A stretch of 64,000 nt of DNA from Cephalotus follicularis (GCA_001972305.1 BDDD01003350.1:105064-169063), one strand, 5' to 3'. Positions 44,640-56,491 are shown, counted from the stretch's first letter. The notes: generated by a model from the sequence alone, not told the origin. Translations and numbers: made by a program.

Positions 44640-45115
44640 TAGGAGAAGTACAAGGCTGCTACCGAGTTAGATACTGTGGAGGGGCCCGACGATATTAGTA
44701 GGTCGGCTCCCTTCAACGTCATGGCATGGATAGAGAGGTGATCGGAGGTCCTTGGAAGGGAAAGATCCGTGGCTTGGGGAACTACATGACTTCCAAGAAG
44801 ATGCTACCACATGCACTTCGAATTACTCTGTTGGGAACGGGAAGTCAAAGTCGTCCATTCACTTCACAGCCATCAGAGGCTGGCCCAGGGATGGACGGAG
44901 GTGTTCGCGATGAGGTCTCAGAGCTTTGACAATAGGTGTCCTCCATGCAGACGACATTGGAGGATACTTTAGCTCAAATGAATCAGTTGAGTCAGATGAT
45001 GATCACTCAGATGGTGTCACAGTCCAGATGGTCTACATCTGATCGGAGTACGTCGTAGAACCGGTTCCCCCCTCCCAATCATCTCCAGAGTTGGACCATA
45101 GCGATTCTGAGTCGT
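44640..45115 (+). pseudogene. Second CACTA ORF remnant
   Basis: Frames such as 44726-44929 (WKGKIRGLGNYMTSKK, TLLGTGSQSR) and the Gln/Met-rich tail at 44940-45060 (LAQMNQLSQMMITQM) resemble the second, DNA-binding type protein of plant CACTA elements. Identification is tentative; stops are present. Confidence 0.5.
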
Positions 45116-45315
45116 AATTTGTTGATTTTGACACAGTTTAAGATTTTTCGTTTGTAAACTTATTACACTTTTTATAAGTGTAACATAAAACTTAATTATA
45201 TTTTTTTGTTACTTCAATGTGATTATGGATGGAGTCCAGTGGACAATTAAAATATGAACTGTTATTGTGGCTGCTGAAAAATGAATTGCAGGTTTTTCTT
45301 GGATAGGGAGAATGG

Positions 45316-45617
45316 ATTCTGCTGATGAATCCATCAGCAGAATGGCGAGGGCATGGGGAGAGCATTGCGAGGGTAATACCCTCGCCATTCTGCAGCAATT
45401 AGTCAAGGAGAGGGTAGGCGAGGGGAGAAGCATGCAACGAGCAGATAACTGCGAGGGTACGTGCCCTCGCATGTGGCGAGGGAAATCTATGGCGAGAGTA
45501 TGCAACTCTTGCCGTACCCTCTCCATACCCTCGCCATATTAACGGTGAGGCAATATGCCTCGCCATCCCCTCGATGGCGAGGGGAAGTGCCCTCGTCGTT
45601 GACTATTTTTTTTAGTG
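45316..45617 (+). repeat. CACTA 3' subterminal inverted repeats and terminus
   Basis: There is a perfect hairpin with 12-base arms ATTCTGCTGATG/CATCAGCAGAAT (45316-45343), then GCGAGGGTA-A-TACCCTCGC (45367-45385), GCGAGGG/CCCTCGC (about 45450-45470) and further GCGAGGG/CCCTCGCC words to 45597. The end TTTTTTTTAGTG is at 45606-45617. Such arrays are the binding sites of the element's own accessory protein in En/Spm. Confidence 0.75.
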
Positions 45618-47797
45618 TATGCATGGCATGTGAAATGCATGAATTTCAATTGTGAAAAACGTTAGTACATCAATCGTCTCTAGCGGTGGCATACATAACG
45701 ATTTCCTAACCATAGAATCACAATCCATACACCCTAGGTCTACAGACAATCCGTCAATCAATCCGTAACCATACATTGGGACAAATAATCCGTAGGGTCA
45801 AAGTACTCATCTGCCTCTCTGGCCCGAGATAGTACCCCCATCGTATGTACATCATTTGTGTCATAGCCGTGTGGAGCATGAGATAACACTGGCCACATAA
45901 TCCTTACCGTACCGTAATGCTAGTCCCGAAGGTACTAGCTCATAATAGGGATCTCTGTAATCCGCGTCGTACCGTATCCATCCACAATGCGATGATCCCC
46001 GTATGTTCACCCAAAATGGAGGATTATCTATATCCGTGTAATGTGACCTAACACCCATAACCTTCATGACGGAAATGAAGATTATGAATGAGTTATCCCG
46101 TCAAGTCTCAATCATAGCAATCATATAAAACCCGTAGCCCGTGACCGTATACCGTAGAAATGATAGGGACCTAATATAAAGGATCACATAGGATCCATCC
46201 GTCAAAACCGTTTTCAAAAATATTTCCATAGCCATTACCATAACCATTTTCTTTGTCCCTATCGGAGTTATAAAAACAATGGAGATGAGGCTCAACTAGG
46301 ATATTCGTGTCCAAACATCCCAATTAAACTATCATACCCATTTATTGAAAACCTTATTGAAAATCCATTTGAATATTTGTAAAACTCTTTTATTGAAACT
46401 TTTCTTAAATATTCATTTTGAAGATTTATTTGTAGGTTAACAGTGTTAAAAGAGGATTCACATAGGTTGCAAGGCCTTAGGGAGGCTTCCTATGGAATCC
46501 ATTTCAAGTTAAAAGCATTTAGGGTTGAAAATGATTGAAAACAGTGTGTTTTACAGAGAACATGGTGCTAAGCCCTTTGCTTCAAAACGTTGATGGTTTG
46601 CCCATATCTCTTATGCTCTGATGTCTGGCTTCAAACTTTGAGTTCTAACCTCTACCTCCGAGCTCCAAGGTCTGACTTAGAGCTTTGAGCTCTGACCTCT
46701 ACCTTGGAACTCTACCTCCGAGGTCTGCCTTCAGGCACCAAGGTTTGACTTCGAGATTTGAGCTCTGTTATCTACCTCTGACCTCTACTTCCGAGGTCTA
46801 CCTTTAGGCACCAAGGTCTGACTTCAAGCTTTGAACTCTAATCTTTACCTCTAAGGTTTGCCTTCAAGCTCCAATGTCTGACTTCAAACTTGGGAGCTCT
46901 GACCTCTACCTCTGAGGTATGTCTTGGCATTCGGAGCTCTTCCTTCAACTTCCCAAGCTCTGCCTTAGCTTCTAAGCTCTTCCTTCAGTCTCTGCACTCT
47001 ACAGTCGACTGTTTTCTCTTAAGCAAAGCGCCAATGCTCTGAGCGGAGGCGTTGATGGTTTGTGACCCTTGCAGAACATCGAAAACAGTTCATAACAATT
47101 TGCAGTTCAAACCAAAACCATTTAAATCAGTTTAAAATCTGATCTAGAGGAAGCTGAGTCTAATGGTCGATTATCAATTGAAAACAACTTCAGACCTTCA
47201 AATCCGTACCCATTACCCCTGAATCTAGAGAGAGAAGGGATTAGGCTTATAAACCTAAACTCTCAATCTCTCTCTGATTTCCATTTCCAGACAAAATCCA
47301 TCACAACAATCATCTTAACTCATCCATCTAACATATATCCATCCATCTATAACCATATAAATATACATTCAATCAATATGTATGGTTTCAGAGCATATAT
47401 GTAGAACCTACCTCAATTTCGTTGAGAACGGAGAACAAGCTAATCGGCTGCTTGAATCCTTGTTTTACATCTTCCTTCAAATTCTACACATCGCCACGAT
47501 CCCAACGACTCCTTCCTTGTTTGATTCCGCCCACTCTTTCTCTAACTCACACTCTCTCACACACTAGAACATGAGATGAGAAATGAATATGAGAATAAAA
47601 TGGCTGAACTGTCTATATATAGACTTCTTTTGGGCGAAAATCTCAAAAACTACGCTTAGGCTCTATTGACCCCCTACTACCCGAAAACAATCATAAAAGT
47701 GAAAAATATTATATATCATATACAATCCATGCTATCCGTATATATAATACCGTATATATACAAACAAAATACATACATCCGTAACTCAGGGCTTACA
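45618..47797 (-). mobile_element. Large LTR L, truncated or bordered by the CACTA relic
   Basis: On the minus strand the LTR begins TGTAAGCCCTGAG (47797) inside a copia RNase H. It has a TATA palindrome GTCTATATATAGAC (47611-47624), an AGGTAGG donor-like word (47407-47413), a 61-bp tandem repeat (46610-46990) and a few degenerate GTCGAC-type words. Its other end is not clear; the CACTA terminus is at 45617. ACCGTA-rich sequence at 45700-46300 is non-coding. The pentamer after the LTR, AGAAG, is the expected right target duplication, but no left copy is found. Confidence 0.6.
46610..46990. repeat. 61-bp tandem repeat in L
   Basis: Units built of GAGCTCTGACCTCTACCTC, CGAGGTCTGCCTTCAGGC and ACCAAGGTCTGACTTC recur at 46720, 46793, 46853 and 46914 (spacing 73, 60, 61). 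GAGCTC/AGCTCC words alternate throughout. Confidence 0.7.
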
Positions 47798-48100
47798 AGA
47801 AGACTTTTAGAGGATCTTCATAAGGAACAAAAAAGAGCAACTGAAATTTTTTGTGATAATGTGTCAGCAATTACAATGACTAAGAACCCTGTTTTTTATG
47901 GAAGATCTAAGCACGTCGACCGACATCATCACTTTATTCGAGAATCGGTAGCAAAGGTTGAGATATCTTCGAAGTTCTACAGCGCAAATGAACAATTGGC
48001 TGATATACTTACAAAATCACTTCCTTGCGAAAGGCATAACTACTTCAGATCACAACTTGGTGGATGCCACTTTGAATCAAGGGGTAGTGTTGAAAACTGA
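47798..48100 (+). pseudogene. F pol: copia RNase H C-terminus
   Basis: The frame reads RRLLEDLHKEQKRATEIFCDNVSAITMTKNPVFYGRSKHVDRHHHFIRE then ADILTKSLP and ends with GGSVEN-like residues at 48100. The upstream part was cut off by L. The stop lies 12 bases inside the LTR, a common layout in copia elements of the Ale/Retrofit type. Confidence 0.88.
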
Positions 48101-48371
48101 TTCAAATATTGTCAAAAGTAGTATTGAATAAGTCAAAGTAGATTAAACTTTAGTTTGCTATGGTTGCTTTACTTATGTTCCAATTTTCTAGCTTAGTGAG
48201 TAAGTGGCAGAATGTTTGGGAGTGATTAGAGAGTTAGTTAAGTTGTAAGCCTATATCAATGCACCTAAGGGGTATGTTTATGAATAATAAAAAAGGGAAA
48301 AAGAGTACTGCAATTTTCTTCTATTTCAACATAATTTCTTTAAGATCAAGCTCTTTAATTTCAACACAACA
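48089..48371 (+). repeat. 3' LTR of F (283 bp)
   Basis: It begins TGTTGAAAACTGATTC after an AAGGGGTAG polypurine tract and ends CAACACAACA. A short LTR is typical of small copia lineages. The next five bases, TGTTC, would be the right target duplication; the left copy is lost. Confidence 0.7.
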
Positions 48372-48761
48372 TGTTCAATGGAATCACTATCTTCCTTGGG
48401 TTGAGTTTCATTATAACATAGCCCATCATTCTTCAACAGGGATGTCACCATATTTGACTTCGTTTGGGAAGATTCCCCCAAACATTCTATCTTACAATAG
48501 GGGTACAACTAAGTTAACTTTATTAGATCAAGACCTAGGTTCTAGAGAGAGGAAGTCTTGAAGGAGTTCAAGACTAATCTGCAAAAAGCTCAATTGCAGA
48601 TGAACAATCAGGCAAACACAAAAAGAATTGAGATGACATTTAGCATTATTGATCCGGTTTTAGTTAAATTCTAGCCTTAAGGACAGTCAACAGTAGCCTA
48701 AAGGAGTTGTAATAAGCTTAGTGTGAAGTATTTTGGTCCATTTCCAGTGGTCAATAAGATT
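48372..48761 (+). pseudogene. G integrase (gypsy), first part
   Basis: The frame to 48561 carries QWNHYLPWVEFHYNIAHHSS and GMSPYLTSFGKIPPN, typical of gypsy integrase after the catalytic Glu. Later frames read LQMNNQANTKR and LSVKYFGPFPVVNKI. Element H interrupts in the word VNKI; the rest follows at 56823. Confidence 0.82.
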
Positions 48762-49297
<536 letters not shown>

Positions 49298-49300
49298 AAT

Positions 49301-49313
49301 TGGTATCAAAGAC
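49301..49313 (+). other. Primer-binding site of H (Met tRNA type)
   Basis: TGGTATCAAAGAC lies three bases after the LTR end. Confidence 0.8.
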
Positions 49314-49315
49314 AG

Positions 49316-50093
49316 GTTCGCTGGCTACTGACTTCATTGCTTCATCGCCGTCAATGAAATTTGATGTTGATAAATTTGATGGGAACAACAGTTTTAGTTT
49401 GTGGAAAGTTCGTGTGAATGTCGTTTTGACACAACAAGAGTTGAAGAATGTTTTGTTTGGAAAATTAAAGAAGCCTACTACTATGTCCTATGAGGATTGG
49501 GAAGAGTTGGATGATAAGGCTCTTTCGACTATTCAACTCTGTTTATCAAATGAGTTTTTACAGGAGGTTTTGACAGAAAATACAGTGTCCGATTTGTGGT
49601 CAAAATTGAAGAATTTGTACTTAGCAAAGCCTCTCACAAATAGGCTCTTGTTGAAATAGTGACTGTATGCATTACGTATGTCTGAAGGCACCTCAGTGAA
49701 ATCTCATATTGCTGAATTTAATTATATTATGACTGATTTAAATAGAATTGATGTTAAACTTGAGGATGAAGATCAAGCCCTATTATTATTATATTATTTG
49801 TCACCCTCTTTTAAGAACTTTAGGAACACTATGATTTATGGTAGATAAACTCTTTCCATTGATGATGTCAATGCTAACCTGCAAAGTAAAGTTAAAATTG
49901 ATGGTGAGTTGATGTCAAGTAGGAAAGATGATCAGGGTGTCAGTTTGTTTGTTAGAGAACGTCCTACAGATAGGGGCTCAAAGAATGATAAAAATAGGCC
50001 ATGGTCAAATTCTAAACATAGGAATTTGATCTGTAATTACTGTAAGAAGAAAGGGCACGTCAAAGCTGATTGTTTCAAGTTGAAAAATAAGTA
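49316..50093 (+). pseudogene. H gag
   Basis: The first open part (to 49659) contains KFDVDKFDGNNSFSLWKVRV and LCLSNEFLQEVLTENTVSDLW, the Tork/Tnt1-type gag domain. A TAG follows at LLLK (normally LLLKQ). The reading goes on with SHIAEFNYIMTDLNRI and EDQALLLLYYLSPSF and, after another stop, ends in the zinc knuckle CNYCKKKGHVKADC (about 50032-50075). Confidence 0.88.
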
Positions 50094-50199
50094 GCAGACA
50101 GAAGATGATGCTAAGTCCTAGAAGGGGAAAGAAAAATTTGTTGAAGTAGTATTGTAGAGGTTGAGGGTGATTCTGATTTTTTCCTAGCTGTTGATGACA

Positions 50200-50945
50200 A
50201 AAATAGCCATAAAGATGAGTGGGTTCTTGACTTAGGATGTTCTTATCACATGTGTAGACATAAGGACTGGTTCACCACAAATGAGTCAGTTTCAGGTGGA
50301 GTAGTTCTAATGGGCAATAATACTTCTTGCGAAATTAGTGGAATAGGAACAATTAAAATTAAGATGCATGATGACATTGTTAGAACATTGGGAGAAGTCA
50401 GACATGTTCCAACTTTTAAGAAAAATCTCATCTCTTTGGGTTCTCTAGATGCTAAATGGTACAAGTATTCTTGTGGAGACGAAGTTTTGAAAATCAGCAT
50501 GGGTGCTATTCTTTTTATGAAAGGATTGAAAGTTGGAATTTTGTACAAGCTACAGGGCTCTACAGTAATTGGCTCAGTTGCAGTTTCTTCATCCGTTTCA
50601 GATTCAGATGATACTAAGTTATAGCATATGCGACTGGATCACATGAGTAAGAGGGGGATGAATAATTTGAGTATGAGAGGTCTCTTGGAAAGTCACGGTA
50701 CAAGAAAATTGGATTTTTGTGAACATTGTATTTATAGGAAGCAGAAGAGAGTTGGTTTCAGTACTGCTATTCATAGGACTAAGGTTACTCTTGATTACAT
50801 TTATTCTGATCTTTGGGGTCCATCCATTGTTCCCTCTAAAGGCGGTGGTGCTCGATATATACTTACCTTCATTGATGCTTTTTTTAGGAAAGTTTGGGTA
50901 TATTTTCTGAAGCACAAGAATGATGTTTTTGTGACTTTTAAGCAG
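50200..50945 (+). pseudogene. H protease and integrase N-terminal region
   Basis: Protease: WVLDLGCSYHMC (about 50221-50256), in which Asp-Leu-Gly replaces the copia Asp-Ser-Gly, so the active site is damaged. Next comes VRHVPTFKKNLISLGSLD. The pre-integrase zinc region HMSKRGM..LDFCEHCIYRKQKR follows (50640-50750), then IYSDLWGPS with the first catalytic Asp and FIDAFFRKVWVYFLK. A TGA ends the frame at 50946. Confidence 0.85.
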
Positions 50946-51770
50946 TGAAAAATTTTAATTAAGAAACAGACTCGGAAACAGATAAAAAGGTTAAGGACAG
51001 ATAATGGTATGGAATTTTATGGTAGTGATTTCAATGAGTTCTGCAAAAATGAGGGTATTGCGCGACATCGTACAGTTGTTAGTACGCCATAGCAGAATGG
51101 AATTGCAGAATATATGAACATGACCTTATTAGAGAAGACTAGGTGTATGTTATCAAATGCTAGTTTAGGCAAGGAGTTTTGGGTAGAAGCCATTAATATA
51201 GCATGTTTCTTAGTCAATCACTATATTTTCACACTCATTGAGTATAAAACTCCATATGAGGTTTGGTCGGGACATCCAACAGATTATTCAGGTTTGAGAA
51301 TTTTTAGCAGTTCAGCTTATGCCCATGTTAATGTGGGCAAACTTGAACGTAGAGCAAGGAAGTGTATTTTTCTCGGGTATGCATTTGATGTTAAAGGTTG
51401 CAGATTATGGTGTTCTGATGCTAATGTGAAGAAAATTATTATTAGCAGAGATATTACTTTTGATGAATCTGCTTTGCTTCATCCCAAGGAGTCTCATGTT
51501 CCTTGTGATGAAAATCGATATTCTAGTCAAACGAAGTTCGAAGTTACTCCTACTCAGAGACAAAACCTAGTTTAGTTCAGTTGCCCAACATCACTGAAGA
51601 GGTTGTTGTCCCAGATGATCCCGTTGTTCAAGAAGATCATGTCATTACAAGATATAGACCGAGAAGGGCTATAAAACCACCTCAGAGATATGCTTATACA
51701 GATTTTGTTGCTTATGCTTTGTCAGTTGTAGAAGTAATTGAGTGCATTGAACTTGCGACATACTGAGAAG
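50946..51770 (+). pseudogene. H integrase, second half
   Basis: Contains RTDNGMEFYG (second Asp), QNGIAEYMNMTLLEKTRCML (Glu; the usual RMNRT is changed), FWVEAINIACFLVN, YEVWSGHP and RKCIFLGYAFDVKGCRLW. Stops occur before QNGIAE and near 51575. The last part (51581-51766, RYRPRRAIKPPQRY) is the integrase-RT linker. Confidence 0.85.
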
Positions 51771-52795
51771 CTATTTCTTTGTCAAATTATGCTCAGTGGT
51801 TGTTGCAATGAATGAGGATATATGATATTTTCATAAAAATCAGACTTGGGATCTTATGAAGTCGCCTAAAGGAAAGAAGATTGTCGACTGCACATGAGTC
51901 TTTAAAAGAAAGGAAGGCACTCCGTGTATGGAAGATGTGAGGTATAAGGCACGGTTAGTTGCAAAGGGCTATAGTCAAATACATGGAGTAGATTTCATGA
52001 TGTTTTCTCTTCAGTTGTGAACCATAGCTCTATTCGTGTCTTATGTGCTTTAGTTGCCATGTATGATTTAGAGTTAGAGCAGTTTGATAAGAAAACAACT
52101 TTTCTACATGGTGAACTTGAAGAACAAATTTGTATGCATCAACTAGAGGGTTTTCAGATTGAACGAAAAGAAGATCATGTATGCTTGTTGAAAAGGTCTT
52201 TATATGGTTTGAAGCAATCTCCTAGACAGTGGTATAAGAGATTTGATTCATTTATGGTTAGCATTGGATATTGCATGAGCCAATATGACAGTTGTGTTTA
52301 TTTCAGTAAGTTATCAAATAGCTCTTTTATTTATTTGTTGTTATATGTTGATGCTATGTTGATTGCAACAAATGATATATCCAAGGTGAACAAACTAAAA
52401 GCACAGTTAAGCATAGAGTTTGAGATGAAAGATTTAGGGACAGCGAAGAAGATTCTTGGTATGGAGATTCGGCATGATCGCAGTGCACGCAAGTTATATT
52501 TTATCTCAACAAAAATATATAGAGAATGTTCTTGGGCGTTTTGGAATGATAGATGTCAAGCTAGTGAGTACGCCTCTTGTAGCTCATTTTAAGTTTTTAG
52601 CATCTTTATCTCCACAAACAGTTGAGGAGGAAACGTACATGTCACGTGTTCCTTATTCGAGCGTTGTTGTAGTATCATGTATGCCATGGTATGTACTCGT
52701 CCCGATATTGCACAGGCAGTCAGTGTTGTCAGCAGATATTTAACATGTCCCGGTAAGGTCCATTAGCAAGCAGTTAAGTGGATACTATGGTATTT
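51771..52795 (+). pseudogene. H reverse transcriptase
   Basis: The longest frame (52017-52592) has SSIRVLCALVAMYDLELEQFDKKTTFLHGELEEQI, KRSLYGLKQSPRQWYKRFDSFM and LLYVDAMLIATNDI. The second catalytic Asp of YVDD is Ala, so even a repaired frame would be inactive. Upstream (51890-52010) KRKEGTP and KARLVAKGYSQ are readable in another frame. The C-terminal part continues in shifted frames to CHARPDIA-like sequence near 52700. Confidence 0.87.
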
Positions 52796-53150
52796 GAAGG
52801 GTAATACTAGTGTTTGTTTAGAATTTGCTAAGCGTGGTGATAGTTTGACTGATTATGTTGATTCAGACTATGCTAGTGACCTTGATCGTAGGAGATCTTT
52901 GACTGAATAAGTGTTTACTCTTAATGGATATGCAGTTAGCTGGAAATCTACATTACAGAATACGGTTGCATTATCTAGGACAGAGGCTGAGTATATAGTG
53001 ATAACTGAGGCCGTTAAGGAAGCTATTTGACTTAGAGGTTTATTTAGAGAGTTCAGTGTGGATCATGGAGTGACTGTCGTCCATTCAGATAATCAGAGTG
53101 CTATACACTTGACGAGAGATCAAATGTATCATAAAAGGACAAAGCACATT
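52796..53150 (+). pseudogene. H RNase H, first part
   Basis: Words such as VDSDYASDLDRRRSLTE, GYAVSWKSTLQNTVALSRTEAEYI and VVHSDNQSAIHLTRDQMYHKRTKHI are readable with stops in between. K interrupts directly after the TKHI codons. Confidence 0.85.
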
Positions 53151-56100
53151 TGTGACATCCGTATCCCAGTGGTTTATGTCTGTGGAGCCTACGTGGCATC
53201 CTGTCTGTCTACTAGTCTGTTTTTCCGGCATTCATGACATATGGCATCACGGCATTAATAAATTTTTGCTAGTGCGATTTCTTTCTAATGATTTTTCTGC
53301 ATAACAAATTATTTTTTTTATCGTAAATTGAATGATGTTTTACTGAAATGACTGCTGATTTCGGAAAATAAGTCAAGTGGTATGTCCTAAACATCCAATT
53401 TCTGTCTGTATTGGTTAAATTCTAGATAAAAACCCAATATGTTATGGTTGAATGTATATATATATATATGGGAAAATACCAAAATTTTATTCATTTTAGG
53501 GCATTTCTCTCTGCCCCCCTACATGGCCTTCTGTCTGTCTGTCTAGCTGTAGTCTGTTTTTCTAGCTTTCATGGCATATGCATCACGACATTAATAAATG
53601 TTTTGATTTTATTCTGATGGTTTTTCTGCATAACAAATTTAATTTCTTTATTGTAAATTAAATGATGTTTTACAAAAATGACTGCTGAATTCAGAAAATA
53701 AGCCAAGTGGTATGTCCTAAACATCCAATTTATGTTCGTATTTGTTAAATTATGGACAAAACCCAATATGTTATGGTTGAATATATATATATATATATGA
53801 AATGCCAAAAAATTGTCATTTTGCTTTCTCTCCCTCTCTCCTCGGTTTCTCTCTCTTATCTCTCCTGTTCTCTCTCTCTTTTCTCTCTGCCACCGGCGTT
53901 ACTGCCAATCTGACGCCAGCGAAGGCACCGGCGTGACCGTCGTGACCTCCTGAGTGCACCGGACCCAACCACCACGCTGGCAACCTCGTCGTGCGCGTTC
54001 CATGAGTCTCTCTCTCCCCACCTATGTTTTGCGTCATATCTCCGTCTTCGGCGACTGTCACAGCAAGGCGAGCCCATATCCGGCATCCTGGCATCACGGG
54101 GAGTCGAACGGGACTAGCCCCAACCCGTGATGACTCGAGCAGCGTAGATCGGCAGGGAAGGTAACCGCGGTCAACGCGCCCATTCTGACTAGATGCGGCG
54201 ACGCCGTGACCAATGCGCCTCAGATCCATGATCCCCATCCTCCGGCGCTCCAGATTCGACCTCCCCGTTGCCGTCTGACCACCGCGCGTGGCTGACATGC
54301 TCCGGTCAGTGGCGGCGTGTGGGCCCACGCGTCGACAGCCTTCGACAGTGCGTTTCAGAAGCGTCCAGCTTTCCGACTCCATTTTCCGTATGGAGGTGAT
54401 CCATTCCAGTTCCGTTCTGAGATTCCGGCTCTGAGCTCCGTTCCGTCCGATTTTGGTAAATTTTGAACTTTCATTCGTTAGTTCTGTTTTCTATTGAATT
54501 CTGTATTTTTGATTCCGTATCTGTTTCTGTTATATTTATTAGCTTGAATTGTATAGCAATTCAAAATTTGGATAACCTAGAGGACCACTTGGACTTGGTT
54601 TAATGATTTCAAAAAGGGTGTTTAATTAAAGGTTTAAATGATGTTTTTAGCAATCGAACTTCTGTTTCTGTCGACCGTATATGTCGTTATAATTTTCTGA
54701 CATCTGCACGCATTTCATTGCATAACGCATTTCATGTCTTAGTACGTGTTTGAGTTATGATAGTCTGTTGTCTGTCTGTCTGTTTGTCTGTTGGCAGAGC
54801 ATCCTGTCGTTGAGGTCGGCCATGGAGGCGACCAGTCGGGGGACTTGCTCGTCTGTTCTGTGAGTAGAACGCTTTTCTTTAACCTTTTTTACTCTGGAGT
54901 TCTTTTTAATGGTTTGAATGTTTGAAACGTTTTACTTATTGATTTCCGTATCTGAATGAATCTGGATTTGTTTCTGTTCTGAAATATGTGTAAGTTTTAA
55001 GGTCAAATACACTCTTTTAAATGTTTTACAAACGCTCGCATAATGATAATCATAGTATGACGATATTTTCAGTTATATCAGTATTTGATAAGAAAACAAT
55101 TTCTGGATCTGTTTAAATCTGTTTTGATGACTCTGATGATCTCTGTATCTGTTTAAATCTGTTTAAAGTCTGTTTTGAGGAATTTGATATTTCTATATTC
55201 TGAAATCTGTTAAATATGTTTAGATGCATGGTGATCTTGGTATTGTATTTGTTACTTATCTGATGCCCATGAGAGGCACTGTCTGCACGTGTATGACTTT
55301 CTGTTCTAATGCTTTGACATGACGGTGTCATTACCACTATTTCTGCTAGACGTTTGGCCCAACGGGGCCCAGGCGTCAACCTTACCTAATAGACCCATTA
55401 CATCTTTATGTATTTATTATGTTTTAATTTTGTTAATTATTATATCCGAGTTTCTGAGGATATCATCTGGTTTTCTGCTGATTTCTGGAAATTTCTGTTT
55501 TAGAAATTGGTTTTTGGATCTATATTCTGTTTAAGATGTCTTAAATTGTTTTATAAATCAGATTCTGACTTTTGTTTCTGTTTCTGAAATTCTGTTTTCA
55601 GTTGTTGTATACTTTTATTATACATTTTCTGCAAGAATATGTTTATTGCGAGCAAAACTCTGCGGAGTCTTTTTGTTCCATGTCACTAATCTTGTGGACT
55701 AACCCCTCCTCTGTTTTCTGTTTTTAGTTCTGACAGGTTAGTCTGCTGAGCTCTGTCAACTGGAGTCAGTCAGTCGGTCTGCTGAGGTGAGACCACAAGG
55801 GCATGCCTACCAGAGTCAATACCTGCATATCATTCACAACATTAGCATTTAAACTTCTGCATTACTTATGGTTTTAGATAAATGTTTTATGGTTTTGTTA
55901 AAAGGGTTGAGCCCTATTTAGGTTTTAAGTTTTGATAATATGGTTGAGGTAGAGCCCAACTCATACTTGTTTTCTGTTTAAATTATGGTTTGCTGAGGGC
56001 TGAGCTCATTTTATAAACTGTTTCCTCCTTCGAGAGTATGGTTGTTAAGGGCTGAGCCCATTTTATAAACTGCGTTTTTCATTACAAGGGGCATAGTCCG

Positions 56101-56327
56101 ATAAACGAATACTACATGCTCAATTTTTGTAAAATTTTAAGAGTTAGAATTATTTTTAAATTTCTCAAGAAATTTTTCTGTTTTTCTTTATATTTTGAAG
56201 AAATTTCTGCTTCAAAATGTATTTATAAAACTCTGTTTTGCCGAACCAACGATGTGAGTTTATGATGGAAGGCTTGGCATCGTAGTGTGCACGACGGATT
56301 CCAGCTGGACTGGGTCCGAGCGTGTCA
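53151..56327 (+). mobile_element. Large solo LTR K (3177 bp), target duplication ACATT
   Basis: It begins TGTGACATCC and ends CCGAGCGTGTCA, with ACATT at 53146-53150 and 56328-56332. It contains a 330-bp tandem duplication (53191-53520 and 53521-53820), a CT-rich then GC-rich leader (53820-54400; the 188-codon minus-strand ORF there has no recognisable protein), and AT-rich sequence with TAACCCCTCC and TTTTTAGTTCTGACAGG near 55700-55740. No internal retroelement region is present. Confidence 0.85.
53191..53820. repeat. 330-bp tandem duplication in K
   Basis: AC(G/A)TGGC..CTGTCTGTCT starts at 53191 and 53521. Both copies continue through GGTATGTCCTAAACATCC and end in a TA microsatellite. They are roughly 85-90 percent alike by eye. 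Confidence 0.85.
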
Positions 56328-56332
56328 ACATT

Positions 56333-56491
56333 GATGTGCGGTATCATTTTATTCGAGATATTTTTGCTAAGGGTGAAATTCTCATTAAGAAAATTGGTAC
56401 TACAAATAATCTAGTTGATATGTTAACAAAGCCTCTTACTATTTCTAAGTTTGAGTATTGCTCAAACTTGGTTGGTATTTCTCGTGTTTGA
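56333..56491 (+). pseudogene. H RNase H, last part
   Basis: Continues the frame broken by K: DVRYHFIRDIFAKGEILIKKIGT then NLVDMLTKPLTISKFEYC. It stops at 56491, before the 3' LTR. Confidence 0.88.

Larger units (their letters stand above)
43626..45617 (+). mobile_element. CACTA (En/Spm-type) transposon relic, 3' end
   Basis: A transposase N-terminus (43880-44520), a short second-ORF remnant (44640-45115), subterminal inverted repeats (45316-45600) and a terminal TTTTTAGTG at 45609-45617 lie in order on the plus strand. No 5' CACTA terminus can be found on the left, so the left limit is arbitrary. Most of the transposase (the catalytic part) is deleted. Confidence 0.7.

Noticed and set aside
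45618-47797. L as a full element with host gene content
   Set aside because: No coding words; TATA, donor-like word and tandem repeat fit a large LTR.
53816-54382. 188-codon minus-strand ORF, Arg/Gly-rich
   Set aside because: Sits in the GC-rich leader of solo LTR K; low-complexity composition, no domain, no homologous ORF in the comparable leaders of S1 or S4.
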